The notes beneath the pieces were generated by a model. That model saw only the letters and a list, made by a program, of their open reading frames with translations, was not told where the DNA came from and did no database searches. From Hirundichthys speculiger (lineage: Eukaryota > Chordata > Actinopteri > Beloniformes > Exocoetidae), in the NCBI GenBank assembly GCA_018398805.1, contig JAGFBZ010000936.1, forward strand, positions 868,001 to 932,000: a stretch of 64,000 bases of DNA. The letters are read 5' to 3'. Shown piece by piece: positions 1 to 12,099 of the stretch; the first letter of the stretch is position 1; every line of letters starts with the position of its first letter. Made by a program: the position numbers and the translations under genes.

Positions 1-1117
1 TTAGAGAAGCAGAGCCTCGCAGAAGTAAAGTAGGCAGAAGTTCACTAATCTTACAAAAAAAAGGGAAGTTTCAAAAGAATATTCTTTAGTATTCATTTGC
101 AAAGACTTAAAACATCACATTACATAAGGTACAAGATTCTGAGAACCTGGAGAAGGAAGAAAACAAAGAAACAAGAAATGAACCTGAAAGAAAAAAACAA
201 TTGAAGGTGTATGATCTTTCAGCCCTCATGCTGCACTGCATTAAGAACAGACATGATTCTCTAATGAAAATCACTGCGTGGGCTCAGGAACACTTCCAGA
301 AATAACCGAGAACACAGTTCACCCCAGCATCCACAAATGTGGGCCATCATGGCACGAAGAACACACCAAACTGCATTGTCGTTTCTATCCTATTTTCACA
401 GTGTGAGAACCGTTTTAGAAATTGCAGAATAAGAAGAATTGTAATAAAAATAATAGTAGTTGCAGTGGCCATGGCAAGTCAGCAACAGCTGATTAGACAT
501 GCCTGGGGAAATTTTAAGGGCCATATACATGTGAAAAAGGAAATATGCAGAGTATGGCAGGAATTATTATTATTATGACTGCTGTCATCATTTTTTTTGT
601 CCCCACGTGCAGAATAAACCTTATAAAAAATAACTCAATATCGCACCGTTGCAGTCCATTTTTTCTCAGTTGCTCCCCCTGCCTCACTTTGTTTTTCTCC
701 CAGACCACACTGGACTTCGGTAATCCCTTTGTTGGTTGAATAGGTCACTGAGTTCAAGTGCTCGGAGGGCCACCTTTATTTAGCTTTTAGACTCAGTAGT
801 ATTTGCAGTTCTTCCCTGGTGAAACTGAATCTCTCAGCACGTGCGCCCACATTCATCGCATATATTGCATGCATAAAGATACGCATGCGACTTTCGACAG
901 CTCCTATAATAATCAGAGATTTCTAAATTCGGTTGTCTCTAAGCTGTTTTGTTCTGCTCTGCACATCTGCGCTGTGAAACACAGCTGAGCCCTTCAGGTG
1001 TGTCCTCAGGTCAAAGACTGCTTGTGAATCGAACTATAGACATGTTACCCTGATGCACGTGTGTGTTTTATGTCAGTGATTACTTCAGTCTTGCTGCTTT
1101 ACAAAAAAAAAATACAC

Positions 1118-1156
<39 letters not shown>

Positions 1157-3740
1157 CATTAATCTTTATTTTAGTTTTTTCTTTTTTTAAAGGTCAAACA
1201 GTAAATACTCCCTGCCATTACACAGTGTTCTTACTTTATACCAAGCGCAAATCAAGATGGCAATCTTCAGATAAAAATGTCACCAGTCCCTTAATAGATG
1301 GTATGTGGAAATATTTTGAAAAGCGTTAGTTTTCACGTTATGATCTGGTGATATGTTTCTATCATATGAGAAATTTGTTTTCACTCGAGGCAAAGCATGG
1401 AGGAGCGCTGATTCCTGAGTCAGAAAGCATCATTCCATTCCAGAAAGCAATTAACCCAAGCATCATGAATAACATCCTTTTATCTAACTTGGCTGATGGG
1501 AAATTCCTGTTTGTTAGGACGATGACTGAATCCAGTAAATCCTTTTATGTCTTTTCTGTGTCTGGTCTTGAGGAAAATATGCATGTGTGATGCAGGATGA
1601 AATCTAATCATTGTCATCACCACCAGTAACAGAAAGAGAGATGAAAGAATGTGAATGTAGTCTTTTTTTCTTTTATTTTTTTATGGTACCCTGTAGCTGT
1701 TCTGCATTCAGATTGTATTTCTCTGTATTTAGCGGTTTTATGCCTCTATATAGCAGAGTCACAGTGTATGGCTGTGATTAGAGTGGAGCCAATCCTGCTT
1801 GCCTCATATTGATCTTCCAGCTTCTCTTCTGCTTTCAGGTTTATTCTGTTGTATTGGATTGTTCTCTAATTACTTTCACAAGCACAGCACAAGCAGATAT
1901 TCATTCTCTGTCTGGCAATCAACATTTAGGTCTCATAAACATTTTTAAGACTGATTATCTGTCCCAAGGATCTTAACAAGTGTTTAATTCTGTCACTCAC
2001 TCTGTTACTCTGCCCATCTTCATCCTCTTGGGTGTACCATGCTGCTAAGGTCAAATTAATCAACGCAAACCAAACTCTGGCAGGAGTAGAGAGAGACAGG
2101 AAGAAGAGTATTTATGTAGCAGGGGCTAAATATAGGAGTCCATCTGCAAAATAGATGTGTGTGTGTGTGTGTTTAGGTTTTGCGAGATTTGAAATGCAGA
2201 TTTCTAAGTAGGTTCAGCACAGAGTAAACAAATACTTAGTTATTTTTCTGATGCTTAAACTTTCTTATAAGATGATATTACAAGGGCTAACTGGGCAAAG
2301 TTTCAGTGGTACAAAATAAAGTCATGCATTCCTGTCGAGACCTGTCACATTTATGACAGTCCTCAGTCCTTTGCTCAGTGAAAGCTGGCTCTGTCAAGCC
2401 TGTGTGTTCATTGGGCCTGATAGTGGATGTCTTCAGTGTGCAGACATCATGAGACTTGACAGATTATCTCCTTCTGTTTTAACAACAACAGAAAGCAGAT
2501 TTAAATAGCAGCTCCTAATAAGATGCATCTTAATAACTGCATTCTTTCTGTTTTGTGATTTATTGGCCAAACAACAGTTGGTGATAGTCCTGCATCTTGC
2601 ATGACTGCCAGAGCTAAGCAGCTGTGATTATATGTATGGGATCAAGGTTGAGTCTGTCTGTCCTTGTTGCCGTCTGTGTCGGCTCATTTTGTGCGTTGAA
2701 CCAAAATATAGTTATAAATATAGTTGGACAAAATAATAGACTGATGCTGATTATCATTTTATGATATTTTATTCTTTCTCTGACCATATGTTCAACCTTC
2801 ATTTTCCACTTTGAGTGAAAAAAGTAATTGTTTTGAATATTCCCCCAGCTGTATGTAGATGGTTGCTTACCCTTTTGTTACCTTGAACCTCCATCATTTT
2901 GCCTTTGCCATATGCTTGATCGGCTGCTGTGCAGGTTTGTCCGGTGTCAGGATTCCAAGATGAGGAAATCAAGTCTCAGTTGCAGCGACTCACGTGGACA
3001 TACACCACATGTCAAAGGATTAGCGTAAATTAAGCGGGTACACGTGATGGTTTAGATTTCAGGTTATCACAAGTTCTTACTGGTTTGCACCACCCATACC
3101 AAGCATAGAGCTGTCGTTTTAGAGTGTACACGTGTTGCTTTCTTGATGCTTTGATTTTGTTTTTGTTTATATAACAATAACTTTACCCAATAGCTTGCAC
3201 AAAGGACAATATCTGTGATATTTGTGCTTCATTGGCCTCCAATCAGCCATCTGATTAGAGGGCAAGAGGATAAACAACTTGAGGTCATTCTGACTGTAAA
3301 CACAAATCTGTGGCCAGATGTTTGTCTGCGTTCCATCCAGCCTGCTGTGATCCACACAGTTGTGTTTTTTTCTTGGCAATCATTTCATACTCAGCTGTGT
3401 TCAAATCAGTCATGGTTGCCACATAAATCTCCTAAACGTAAATCAGTTGCAGTGTGTGATGGAGTGAAGCCACTAGAATCTTTAACAGAAGAATAACATT
3501 TTTTGTTTGACTATTACCTCAAGTTTTCTTTGTGTGATCGATTAGATGAATCTTGAGTGAAATACGGGAGGAAATTGGGTTGTTATTGTTGTAGGAAGAG
3601 TAACATGACTCAGTGACAAAGTTCTAAATACCAATAATGAAAATACAGAGTGAGACGCAGGACTTCTCATACACAAAACTATGCAAGTACATTAATGGGT
3701 GCATCTTTTGTAGGGATTGAGTATCATTATGATTTTATTG
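1..3740. other. Gene-free stretch
   Basis: I see no exon with convincing splice sites, no recognisable protein and no RNA gene here. The base composition is AT-rich and only short chance ORFs occur. Recognisable structure is limited to a TA/TG microsatellite near 1.1 kb, a short TG run near 2.16 kb, and the left target duplication of the next element, just past this stretch. A distal regulatory region cannot be excluded from sequence alone. Confidence 0.5.
1117..1156. repeat. (TA)n(TG)n microsatellite
   Basis: An uninterrupted run of about eleven TA units passes directly into about nine TG units, following an A run. This is a compound dinucleotide microsatellite. Confidence 0.95.
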
Positions 3741-3929
3741 ATACTGTTTAGAGATCGACCGATACTGATTATTAGCAGTTAGAGGAGGCCGATAACCGAT
3801 ATTTGGAGCCGATATTCATTTGCAGTAAAAGTGTAAAAATTGGCCTAAAAAAATTGAATAATGCAAACACTGAACTTCATTGAAATGCCTAAAGCATGTT
3901 TATTGAATCACACAAATAGAAAATAATAA

Positions 3930-4290
3930 CTCCAGTAGTGCCTGAATTTCCTAGACTCAGAAACATCTCTTATAAAGTTGAATAAAAGGTTAAATAAAAG
4001 GCTCTCTGAAATTACAGAAAATACAGTAGAATTTAAATATAACTACAATGACTTGTCTTTGTTTTAAGTTCAAACACAACAAAAATACAGGGAGTTCTCA
4101 GGCTCAGCACCATCTCTTGTAAAGTTAAATAAAAACTTAGATAATAGCTCCCTGAATTTTTTCACCATAAATAAAATAATATTTCAGTATAACTGAAATA
4201 ATTTAACTTTGTTTTAACTTCAAACAAAAACAAAAAGTGCAGGAGTTCTCAGGCTCAGCATTATCTCTAGTAAATGCAAATAAAAACTTG
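3930..4290. repeat. Diverged tandem repeat, about 150-bp period, inside hAT element
   Basis: A block resembling CTCAGGCTCAGCACCATCTC followed by TTGTAAAGTTAAATAAAA recurs near 3953, 4096 and 4247. The spacing is about 145-151 bp and the units are diverged. It lies wholly inside the hAT element and probably belongs to that family's internal sequence. Confidence 0.7.
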
Positions 4291-5489
4291 CTTCCAGAGA
4301 TTTTATAAAGTAGTAGTATATAAAACAGCAGCATTTAGGATGCCTTAAGTTGATTTCATTATTAAATGTTATATTTTACCATGCGATATCAAGGACCCTG
4401 TCATTTAAAACTGTGTTGCTACATTATTAATGATTAATATGACAAAGGCTACATAAAAAAGTATAATAGTTGCTATGAGTGCAATTAAACTCCTGACAGG
4501 ACACAAACAGCCTTTCGGGTTTTAATGAGCTCACACAGTATTTAAAATGTTCCACCACTTTGTTCAGATAAATCATTTACTCTCATCTTCATTTTCAGCT
4601 CATAGGACCAGAAAGCTCATAGCAACGTTAGTAGTCGTGAGTTGTAGAGTTTTTCACGTGTCTTTAACTACATACTATTCTCCACATTTACATATCGTGA
4701 TTTCCTATTGAGCACACCTGAATATTTGGATCTCAAAATAAATACGTGCAGTAGCTCTGTTTACTTCTTTGACCGACAGATTGATTGCCTTTAACTTAAA
4801 AGCTAAATCATATGCATTCCTTCGTGTGTGCATGAAGCACAAAATGACTGAATAATTTAGTGTGAGTGCGTTTAATTTAATTCAAACATTTTCATTGGTC
4901 CACTGTGACCGGTTCGGTAATTTCATTCTGACGAGGATAAACGTATTGACATCATGAAGCTGGCCCGTAGAAATCTATACATTAGCCACATCGTTGTATT
5001 AGCTGTAGGGTTTGAAGCATGAGGGAAAAGGAACGGCTTACTGTCTGGAAAGTACGGTGTATTTTCCCCATTGCTAATACATAGTCTGCAGAGCGTTTAA
5101 AGCCAGATCGACGGACTAATTTTATGGTAAAAGCTAAGCAGCCTCCACCTTAGCGCTGCGTAAAACAAGTGAACTGAGTTTTTTAATGCACTCTCTCTTA
5201 ATCACACACACATGCTTTTCTATCATGGACTGTTTCCATGTCGATATTATCAGCAGTCTTCTTTTAAATAATTCACAGACATGTTGGGATGTAATACGAG
5301 TTAGCAGAGCTGCCGCTAAGGTTTACTCTGCTTTTACGTTATTCTGCTGCTCACTGTAACGTTAGCAGTAGTTGTGAGATGCAGAGTACTGACATGTTTA
5401 TTACAATTTCGGAAGAGTTTTCTGCATTTACCTTTGACACGTGTTTTCTGTCGGGAGCTTCTCACACAAGAAAACTTTTCCTCTCACTC

Positions 5490-6164
5490 CAGCGTTGCCA
5501 GGTGGGAAATGTAGGATTATCGTACCAGAGACTCAAAATTATTGTATTTTGAGGGAAATTATCGTACATCTGTCATAATCAAAATAACAAGCCCAATGAT
5601 GCGCTATAGTCAAGTATAATCACTCTAGTGTTAAATTGCGTCCCATAGGCACTCACAACTTCGTAAGTACGGAATTGGGTTAACGGCACCACATCAGCCC
5701 CAACTCACAGTTGTGTTAAACTGTGTCCCCCAAAAACAAATGAGAGGTGGGAACTAAAAGCCAAATTATGAGGCCTGGAGGCGTTTTTGGAGACTATTTT
5801 TTTCTCTTAGTTTTTCTCTTCTGCTTAAAGTCGTTTAAATCTTGCTCGCTCGACTTCCTGATCTGGTCCTGACTGTGAGCGTCTCGCGGGGCGCGCGCAG
5901 CTGACCATTCAGCCTATCTCGCTCGTTGTTCTCGGATCTCACACTCAGCAAAGCGCGATTAGCTGGAAACATGTCACATGGGAACAGATGCCTTCGGGGT
6001 TCACAAAAGAAAACACACTCTCCGGGAAACAGTTGCGGCAGGCAGTTATTTGAAATAGTCAAATTATCGTACATTTGGACTTTTTTTGGATTATTGATCG
6101 TACATCGTACAGAGGTCCAAATTATCGTACAAATACGATAATTATCGTACACCTGGCAACACTG
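5490..6164. mobile_element. Nested hAT-type element, 675 bp
   Basis: The left end CAGCGTTGCCAGGTG and the right end CACCTGGCAACACTG are inverted repeats with a single mismatch. They are bounded by the identical 8-bp duplication TCTCACTC (5482-5489 and 6165-6172). Just inside each terminus are repeats of ATTATCGTAC, four or more copies in both orientations. It sits inside the larger hAT element, so it inserted later. The open frames seen on both strands across it are short and match no transposase I recognise, so I call it non-autonomous. Confidence 0.9.
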
Positions 6165-6435
6165 TCTCACTCTCCAGTGTGTGTGATGACAGCTTCTTCT
6201 TCTTCTGCCTCTGCCGCTTAACCAATCAGAGGACGGGGTGAATAATGCAGGAGACAGCAGGCAGGAGAGAGAGGCGCGGCTGCATCTGAGCAGAAATAAC
6301 CCAGTTTTAAATTGATTTCTTCATATCGGCCGGTTGGATTAAAAAAAGGCAGATATACGTATATATACGTCAAATTTCCAAATATCGGCCCCGATAAACG
6401 GCCCGACCGATAATCTGTCGATCTATAATACTGTT

Positions 6436-8083
6436 ACTGCTTATTGGTATCAACAGTTATGCATATACTTATTAATGCTACTCTGTAATAAGTTTCAAAA
6501 GTTATGAATTCATGGCTGAATTCTTCAATGAATGCATTTGTCAATAATGATTAACTGTAGTTATCATTGTTACATATGAACAAAAAATCCAATGAGTAGT
6601 AAAACTGATACACGGCCAAACCGATACATCACCTTGGACAAACTTTCTACTCAGTTGGTTCACTCTACCTCCACTTGCTTTTAATGTTCTTTTTTTAAAT
6701 CTCAATCTGCATTGATTGTGCCTGCACTAACTGTCCTTATGTGATCTGCTGCCACAAAATATGTTCAGCTTGTCATCTCCTACTACACCTTTAGCTGAAA
6801 AAGAAAAAAATTGTATTGAATTAAGAAGTTACAAACAGGACCACACTTCTGAATTTAGCCATGAAAAGGACAGAGTGAAAGCAAAATTTCTTTTAAGACA
6901 AGTCCAGTTGACTCACTCTGGCAGCTTCCTCATCATTAGTGGATTGTTACAATTCATTTATGTTACATAAATATGGCATACATACTGTATGTTTGCCATA
7001 GCTTAATCTTATTTCATTACAAACCAGTTTGGGAACAGTATCATTTAACTAATGGTACCTGTTCTTGATACCTGTTAGATAATTGCATTTGCAGACTCAC
7101 ATGCACAGCAGACATCAGGATAAGTATCTTATAGATCCATATATGTCTGAGTTCGAATTATTCATGTTAGCAAACGTAGCTTCTCAGTTCAGGTACTGTT
7201 CACTTTTGCTGTTACTGCCATCCTGCAACTTTTAAGCAATTTTGAAGGCAGTGGTAACAAAATAATTTTATAACTAAAGCCAAAGCACAGCATTTTTGCT
7301 TTGTGTTTGTCAAAATTATGTCAGTTTAACATGTTTATCCTTTCTTCATAATTTAAACAGAATACTTTACGTACGACAATCCTGCAGATACTGTGTGGAT
7401 GATAACGTTTAAAATACTTTGTGATCCCAAACTAGTTTCACCCTTGTTGAATAGAAAACACTGTTTCAGCTTTATGAGCATCATCAGAATATCTGATTCG
7501 ACTTGCTCATTTTAAGAGGTGATTATGATCACGTCCTTTGCTAACTTCAGAAGAATTCCAGTTAATTTAGAAGAGGTGATAAGTTTGATGAATGGTTGTT
7601 TAATGTCAGATGTTTCTTTTTACAATGTAGCTTCATCTGCTGATATATTGAGGTTCCTTTTTTTTTTTTATGAGATAGACATAAATAGATTTTATACCCC
7701 TTACATGGTGACAGTTACCCAGGCACTGTTGATAATAAATCCCTCATATTTAAACTACATCCAATGTTTTAACCTGATTGTGTTCAATTTGTTCTATTAT
7801 TATGCTTGAGCACTCAGTCTTGTGACTTTTTGGCTTCTTAAAAGACTGTACAATACCTTTAGGTCAGAAATATCACTGCTGTAAAGGTTTTTCTGATAGC
7901 GTTCTAACCAGCTGTGCAGAACTGAGATCATGACTTAATATTTCCCATCTTCAGGTTTGGCTCAATTGATGTACAAATTGAATTTTTGTTTTTTTGCATG
8001 CAGAAACTATATAAACTTTACATTTATTTCACACGTTTATATGGACTGTCCTGTTACAGAGCATTGGTCAGTCCTTCTTTGAG
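6436..8083. other. Gene-free stretch
   Basis: AT-rich sequence between the hAT element and the promoter of the next gene. I found no exon, RNA gene or classifiable repeat in it. The last few hundred bases are likely upstream regulatory sequence for the gene starting near 8.16 kb. Confidence 0.45.
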
Positions 8084-8137
8084 CCACACCCCTGTGCAAA
8101 GGCGGGTGGGTCATTTGCTGGGCTTGGACTTTATAAA
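8084..8137 (+). promoter_or_regulatory. Predicted TATA promoter with CACCC box
   Basis: TATAAA at 8132-8137, in the context CTTTATAAAG, is followed about 25-30 bases later by the presumed start of the first exon. CCACACCC at 8084-8091 is a KLF/Sp-type box about 45 bases upstream of the TATA. A focused TATA promoter often goes with tissue-restricted expression. The start site itself is inferred. Confidence 0.55.
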
Positions 8138-8259
8138 GCTGGACATGCAGGCTTGTGTAGTAAATACTTCATCCAGTCAGACTGAAAGACAGAGGAATTC
8201 GGTGATCCTGCTTCTCTGAAACCAAGCTCTTCAACTCTTACCACCTGTCAGAATCTGAA

Positions 8260-8277
8260 ATGGCGACATTCATTTCG
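8260..8277 (+). CDS. Exon 1 coding part of the unknown small gene
   Basis: The first ATG after the presumed start site gives six codons (MATFIS) and ends in phase 0 at TCG before the strong donor GTGAGT. The 5' UTR would run from about 8160. Confidence 0.45.
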
Positions 8278-10335
8278 GTGAGTTTTCCATCTCATCAGCA
8301 TTCAGGACTGTCAACAGAATGGATCAGATTTGTCGACCTGCGCAGTGGTGGCCTGTTCTAACCAGTTTAACCTTGTGAAGACTTGGATGACTTGTGCCAG
8401 TTATAAGATTTAAGTTACTGAAGGTGTAGGTATGTTGAAGGGTCTTTAATCAGTGCTAAATAGCACATAGTAATGTGTTTTACTCCATCCTTTGAAGCAA
8501 GTTTCCATCTGGCAGAAAAGTATAACTGGCCTTTCTGCAGTGTTAAATAAGTTGCTGGAAACCTGTTAAATAGCAGAAGTACAACTTCTGCTAAGTATAA
8601 TACACATATTAGAAGTTTAAGCTGTAAAGTTGATCTATTAGTCGCCCCAAAGTTATGAACAGTTTGCTAAAAATTCAGCAGTTGTTTCCGTTGCAGCTTT
8701 GCCACAGTATTTGCTCTTTGAAACTGTAGATACATGCCTCGTGAAATGATTATTTAATTACTCATGATTTAATAACAGTGCATGTGGTAGGCAGATAACT
8801 CAGATTTCAACTCATTTGAATCATGAGGATTTTATAAGCAGAGTCTTCATTCCTTTCCACACACAGAGGCAAATGTTTTGTTTACATGGATCTTCTGTAT
8901 TTGCAATTTGTTTTGATATTGTCATAAATTTCAGGCGTGGATGGATTTAGCTAAGGTGTCAAGTAAATAAAGTGCAATTACATTTGGTGCTGATGACATT
9001 TAAATGAAAGAACTGACTAATGACCCTGTTGCGTGCTCAGATGGCTCTGAAAGTCCATAGCAACAGCCTGATCTTGAACTCTTGTACTACCCCGGCTACT
9101 TTTGAATCTGTGCAAACATTCAAAGGTAAAATGATGTCTTGAAAAGCCGCCATCATGAGAAAAGCTTCAGCTGTTAGTTGAAAGTCCCGTCGTGAAATTG
9201 CTTTTGCGACTGCATCGTGAACTATTTCTCAGCTGTGTGTTGGCAGTAGATGTGGCTGATGTGTGAATGCTTTAGGATGGCCTGTGTCACCCAGGGCATA
9301 TGAGCGGCAGTACTCATTACAGAGCGCTGGCCTACTTCATCTACTTGTACTGTTTTCTTTGTCTGCGTCAGGCTGTCGAGGCAGTCAAAGGTAAATCTAA
9401 ATCACAACACAGGCTGCTATTGTGTGTTCTTGAGAAAGGCAGGTAGCTGTAATAATACTGCGCTTCAGAAAACCTAAACCTCACCATCCTGTCTTAGATT
9501 TACACGAGTTGCAGGAAGGGATGATGCGCAAGATGAGTTTCTTTAAAAGAATAAAAATAAAATAAACTTGCAGATTTCCCTGCCAGGCACTGGGAGTACC
9601 CTGTATGCTTTCACCTGTAAACCCCATTATGTATGAGAGGAATATAAATGCAGGCCATCATATATTGATGGATGTGTTCCTTTCTTGTCATTCTCCCAGA
9701 TGGCCACCTGCCATACTTGCACAAAGACATCCAGACACAAAGGGAAGGACAGGGATTTTGTAGCCTCCTTTGCTACGACCAACATTACGCCAAGGAGTGC
9801 CAGCAAATACAAGATGCCTCGGTCCAGCAACAGATCCGGCATGACAACACCCAAGACTCCTGGCAAAAACAAGACACCTGTTCACACACCTAGGTAAGTT
9901 GTTTTAGCTTGCTGCTATTAATATCTCCTGAGATAAGATTTAAGGCACAACCTAGCCTGGCTATACTTGGAAGGTGTCGTAGATATCTCAGATGACGATG
10001 ATGCGTCAGATGTGAAAGTATTTGAATGACTGGAGCTAGCGGTACTATTATTGAGTTCCATGATTGCAAAATTTGATAACATTACAATTCTTGCCAAGTA
10101 ACAAAATATAAACTTGGTGTATCTGAAGTCTTCTTTCCTCTCTTTCTCTCTTCTTTTCTTTTTCTTCCACCTCTCCAGGTCATCCATCTCTTCCAACACT
10201 TCAGGATCAGGCTCAACTTCCTCCACATCTTCCTGGAAAAACTGGCTTGTCCGGCGTCTCAGCAAGATGCTCATGATGGAGGAAGACCAGGGCAACAAGA
10301 AGGGGGGCTTGAAAGATTTTCTCTCCTCACTTTGA
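8260..10335 (+). CDS. Predicted small three-exon gene, about 122 aa, unknown function
   Basis: Model: exon 1 (coding 8260-8277), exon 2 (9700-9893), exon 3 (10179-10335, stop TGA). All junctions have GT/AG signals and the phases agree. The product starts MATFIS, continues with a Cys/Lys/Thr-rich stretch, then a Thr-Pro/Lys segment with repeated TPK and TPGK words, a Ser/Gly/Thr-rich linker, and a C-terminus with WKNWLVRRLSKMLMMEE followed by a GGLKDFLSSL end. It has no signal peptide or membrane segment. The middle looks disordered and the end could form a basic amphipathic helix. A TATA promoter lies upstream and AATAAA at 10866. I do not recognise the family and assign no function. An alternative exon at 9041-9125 would put exon 2 in another frame. 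The main doubt is whether exon 1 belongs to the gene; exons 2 and 3 are more secure. Confidence 0.55.
9041..9125 (+). CDS. Possible alternative exon of the unknown small gene
   Basis: An 85-base open segment begins with ATG right after an acceptor-like GCGTGCTCAG and ends AAAG before GTAAAA. It reads MALKVHSNSL and continues open to the donor. It would follow exon 1 in phase 0 but leaves phase 1, which moves exon 2 into a different frame that closes at the last codon of that exon. The donor is mediocre, so this is a candidate only. Confidence 0.25.
9700..9893 (+). CDS. Exon 2 of the unknown small gene
   Basis: The acceptor is TTGTCATTCTCCCAG and the donor is AG|GTAAGT, a perfect consensus. 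The exon begins with ATGGCCACC, which is a strong start context in itself, so this ATG may be the true start if exon 1 is non-coding. It encodes the Cys/Lys-rich beginning and the Thr-Pro/Lys repeats. Confidence 0.6.
10179..10335 (+). CDS. Exon 3 of the unknown small gene, with stop
   Basis: A long pyrimidine tract and CTCTCCAG precede the exon. It completes an Arg codon split over the junction, then encodes the Ser-rich linker and the WKNWLVRRLSK end, with TGA at 10333-10335. The opposite strand also has a long open frame here (9918-10568), but that is a composition artefact of Ser/Lys codons and lacks splice support. Confidence 0.6.
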
Positions 10336-10865
10336 GAATCACCCAAATGCATTTTGTCTTTAATAGTACCCTTCAAAAAAAAAGCAAACAAAAAAAAAAA
10401 GAGATGAGACTCACGTTGTAACCCGTAAACTCCAGAAGCTAAGGGGGAACTTAAGAAAGTAGCTTCAGTTTCCAAATTAGTGTGGGAAGGGTTACTGTTG
10501 CTGGGCTTGTGGAAATGGTACTCCTGGAATCCGGACAGTAATAACTGGGAGCACTGAGTTATTACCACATGTTCTGCTGAGTCAGACAGAGGGGAAGTGA
10601 ATCTTCCATCTAATTGAACATGTGCTTCGTACAGGAGTTGCCATGCTTCACAGTGTTTGAGGAATTAATCACTATCCATCCATTTCCTCTAGTATCACAC
10701 TGTGGCATTTGTGGTATGAGAAGCTTATTTTCTTAACTTAGTCACACATTGATATGATAAATATATGTGACAAATTATTGCTCTTGCTCTGTGATGTCAA
10801 AAAATGTATATTTGAATTTATCAACTCCATCATTTGGCATTCTATAGTGCAGTGATGTATATGTA

Positions 10866-10871
10866 AATAAA
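10866..10871 (+). terminator. Poly(A) signal of the unknown small gene
   Basis: A canonical AATAAA lies about 530 bases after the stop, giving a plausible 3' UTR. A second AATAAA occurs at 11908-11913 and could serve a longer transcript. Confidence 0.5.
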
Positions 10872-11575
10872 CTTGTTACGGCTTAGGCCAAATATGGGAG
10901 ACTGACAGATGTATATATATTTTGACATTATTGCATTTTTTTTTTTCATGTGCAAACTGTTTACATTGCACAGGCGCACGTCGGCCTAAAATACACTGTT
11001 ATAGACTTGTCTGAATTGTTAGATTGTTGTTTGAATACTTAATGCATATATTTATGTGGAAGGATTCGCTTTACATCATTTAGTTAAGAGCAGGAATATT
11101 AAATATATCTACTGAATTTTCTACTGCTTGATTATGCACTCTGTTGTAGACATGCAGTTCAATGAATGGCATGTGTTGATATCCTGAAATACCTCACATT
11201 TATATTCAACTCACTGTGATTCTCTGAAATTAAACCTTTTCAGTTCATGAAATTGTGTGTTTTATTCTTGCTCTGCAGCTTTGATATTGTCATCCCCATT
11301 TATGCATTACACATTTATGGGTGTAAAATGTTTAATTTGAGCCACACTTATTTATTGTTTTAAGGTTGATTTTATACCTCAGCTCACTCTCTTTGGAAAC
11401 AGTATTGTATACTTGCTTAACATAGTATAAGACAATTGCGAAATCTTTGGTGCATTTCTTTAAAGAAAATGTAGCCTATCCATGGAAAAATTACTGATTG
11501 GTCAGTTCATGATGCGAAATGACAAAAAGCTAAAAAGAAAAAAAACGTGAAAGTAAAACTACAACATCGTGATCA

Positions 11576-11645
11576 CGTGTATGTACATATATGTATGTGT
11601 GCACATATATATACTCATATATATGTGTGTGTGTGTGTATGTAAA
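11576..11645. repeat. Imperfect TA/TG microsatellite
   Basis: Mixed runs of TATATA and TGTGTG with interruptions, in the gap between the unknown gene and rp9. Nothing else is recognisable between about 10.9 and 11.9 kb. Confidence 0.85.
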
Positions 11646-12099
11646 TAGATAGGTGTGTATACATTGGGTATATAGTTTGATTTTTGTTGATTTTTATTTC
11701 TTTTGGGGAGAAACAATGTCCATTTATTTAGATTTATTTACAAGAGGTTCTACATGTTTCAAAATTATAGTTATGCACATGTGTCTGTGTATATTGATTT
11801 ATGCATTTATTTTTCAGATACATAGATTCATGCTAGTGTTAAAATTGTCATACTTTAAAAGATTGTTTTGACATGTCTGGAATGAATCAATCAAATCAAA
11901 TCACAGTAATAAAGGAGCCATGTGGAACTCAAAACATATGTGTTGTTGGTAGGTACTGTCTTAGATGGTGGTGCTGCGGGGGATCATAAACATGTCGGCG
12001 AAGGGGACTGTTGCCACAATGTCAGAAAATAGTCTAAATTTGAATCGAGGGAACTTTGCTTCAGATTTCAGAGGAGCTATGGTTTTACCGAAAGAAAAC

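Larger units (their letters stand above)
3749..6427. mobile_element. hAT-type DNA transposon, non-autonomous, 2.7 kb
   Basis: The left end reads TAGAGATCGACCGATA and the right end, read on the minus strand, reads TATAGATCGACAGATTATCG, so the element has imperfect terminal inverted repeats. It is flanked on both sides by the identical 8-bp word ATACTGTT (3741-3748 and 6428-6435). An 8-bp target duplication with TA-starting inverted termini is the hallmark of the hAT superfamily. More copies of the CCGATA motif lie just inside both ends. No transposase reading frame is visible, so it would depend on a relative for mobility. It contains a diverged tandem array near its left end and a second, separately delimited element (5490-6164), so the original length was about 2.0 kb. 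Confidence 0.9.

Noticed and set aside
9372..9390. 19-base candidate microexon between GCGTCAG and GTAAAT
   Set aside because: Including it after 9041-9125 puts exon 2 in a frame that stops early; the signals are easily met by chance.
9918..10568. 216-codon open frame on the minus strand
   Set aside because: It runs across the Ser/Lys-rich exon 3 and an A-rich stretch in antisense, has a low-complexity product and no splice or promoter support. It is a shadow of the + strand composition.
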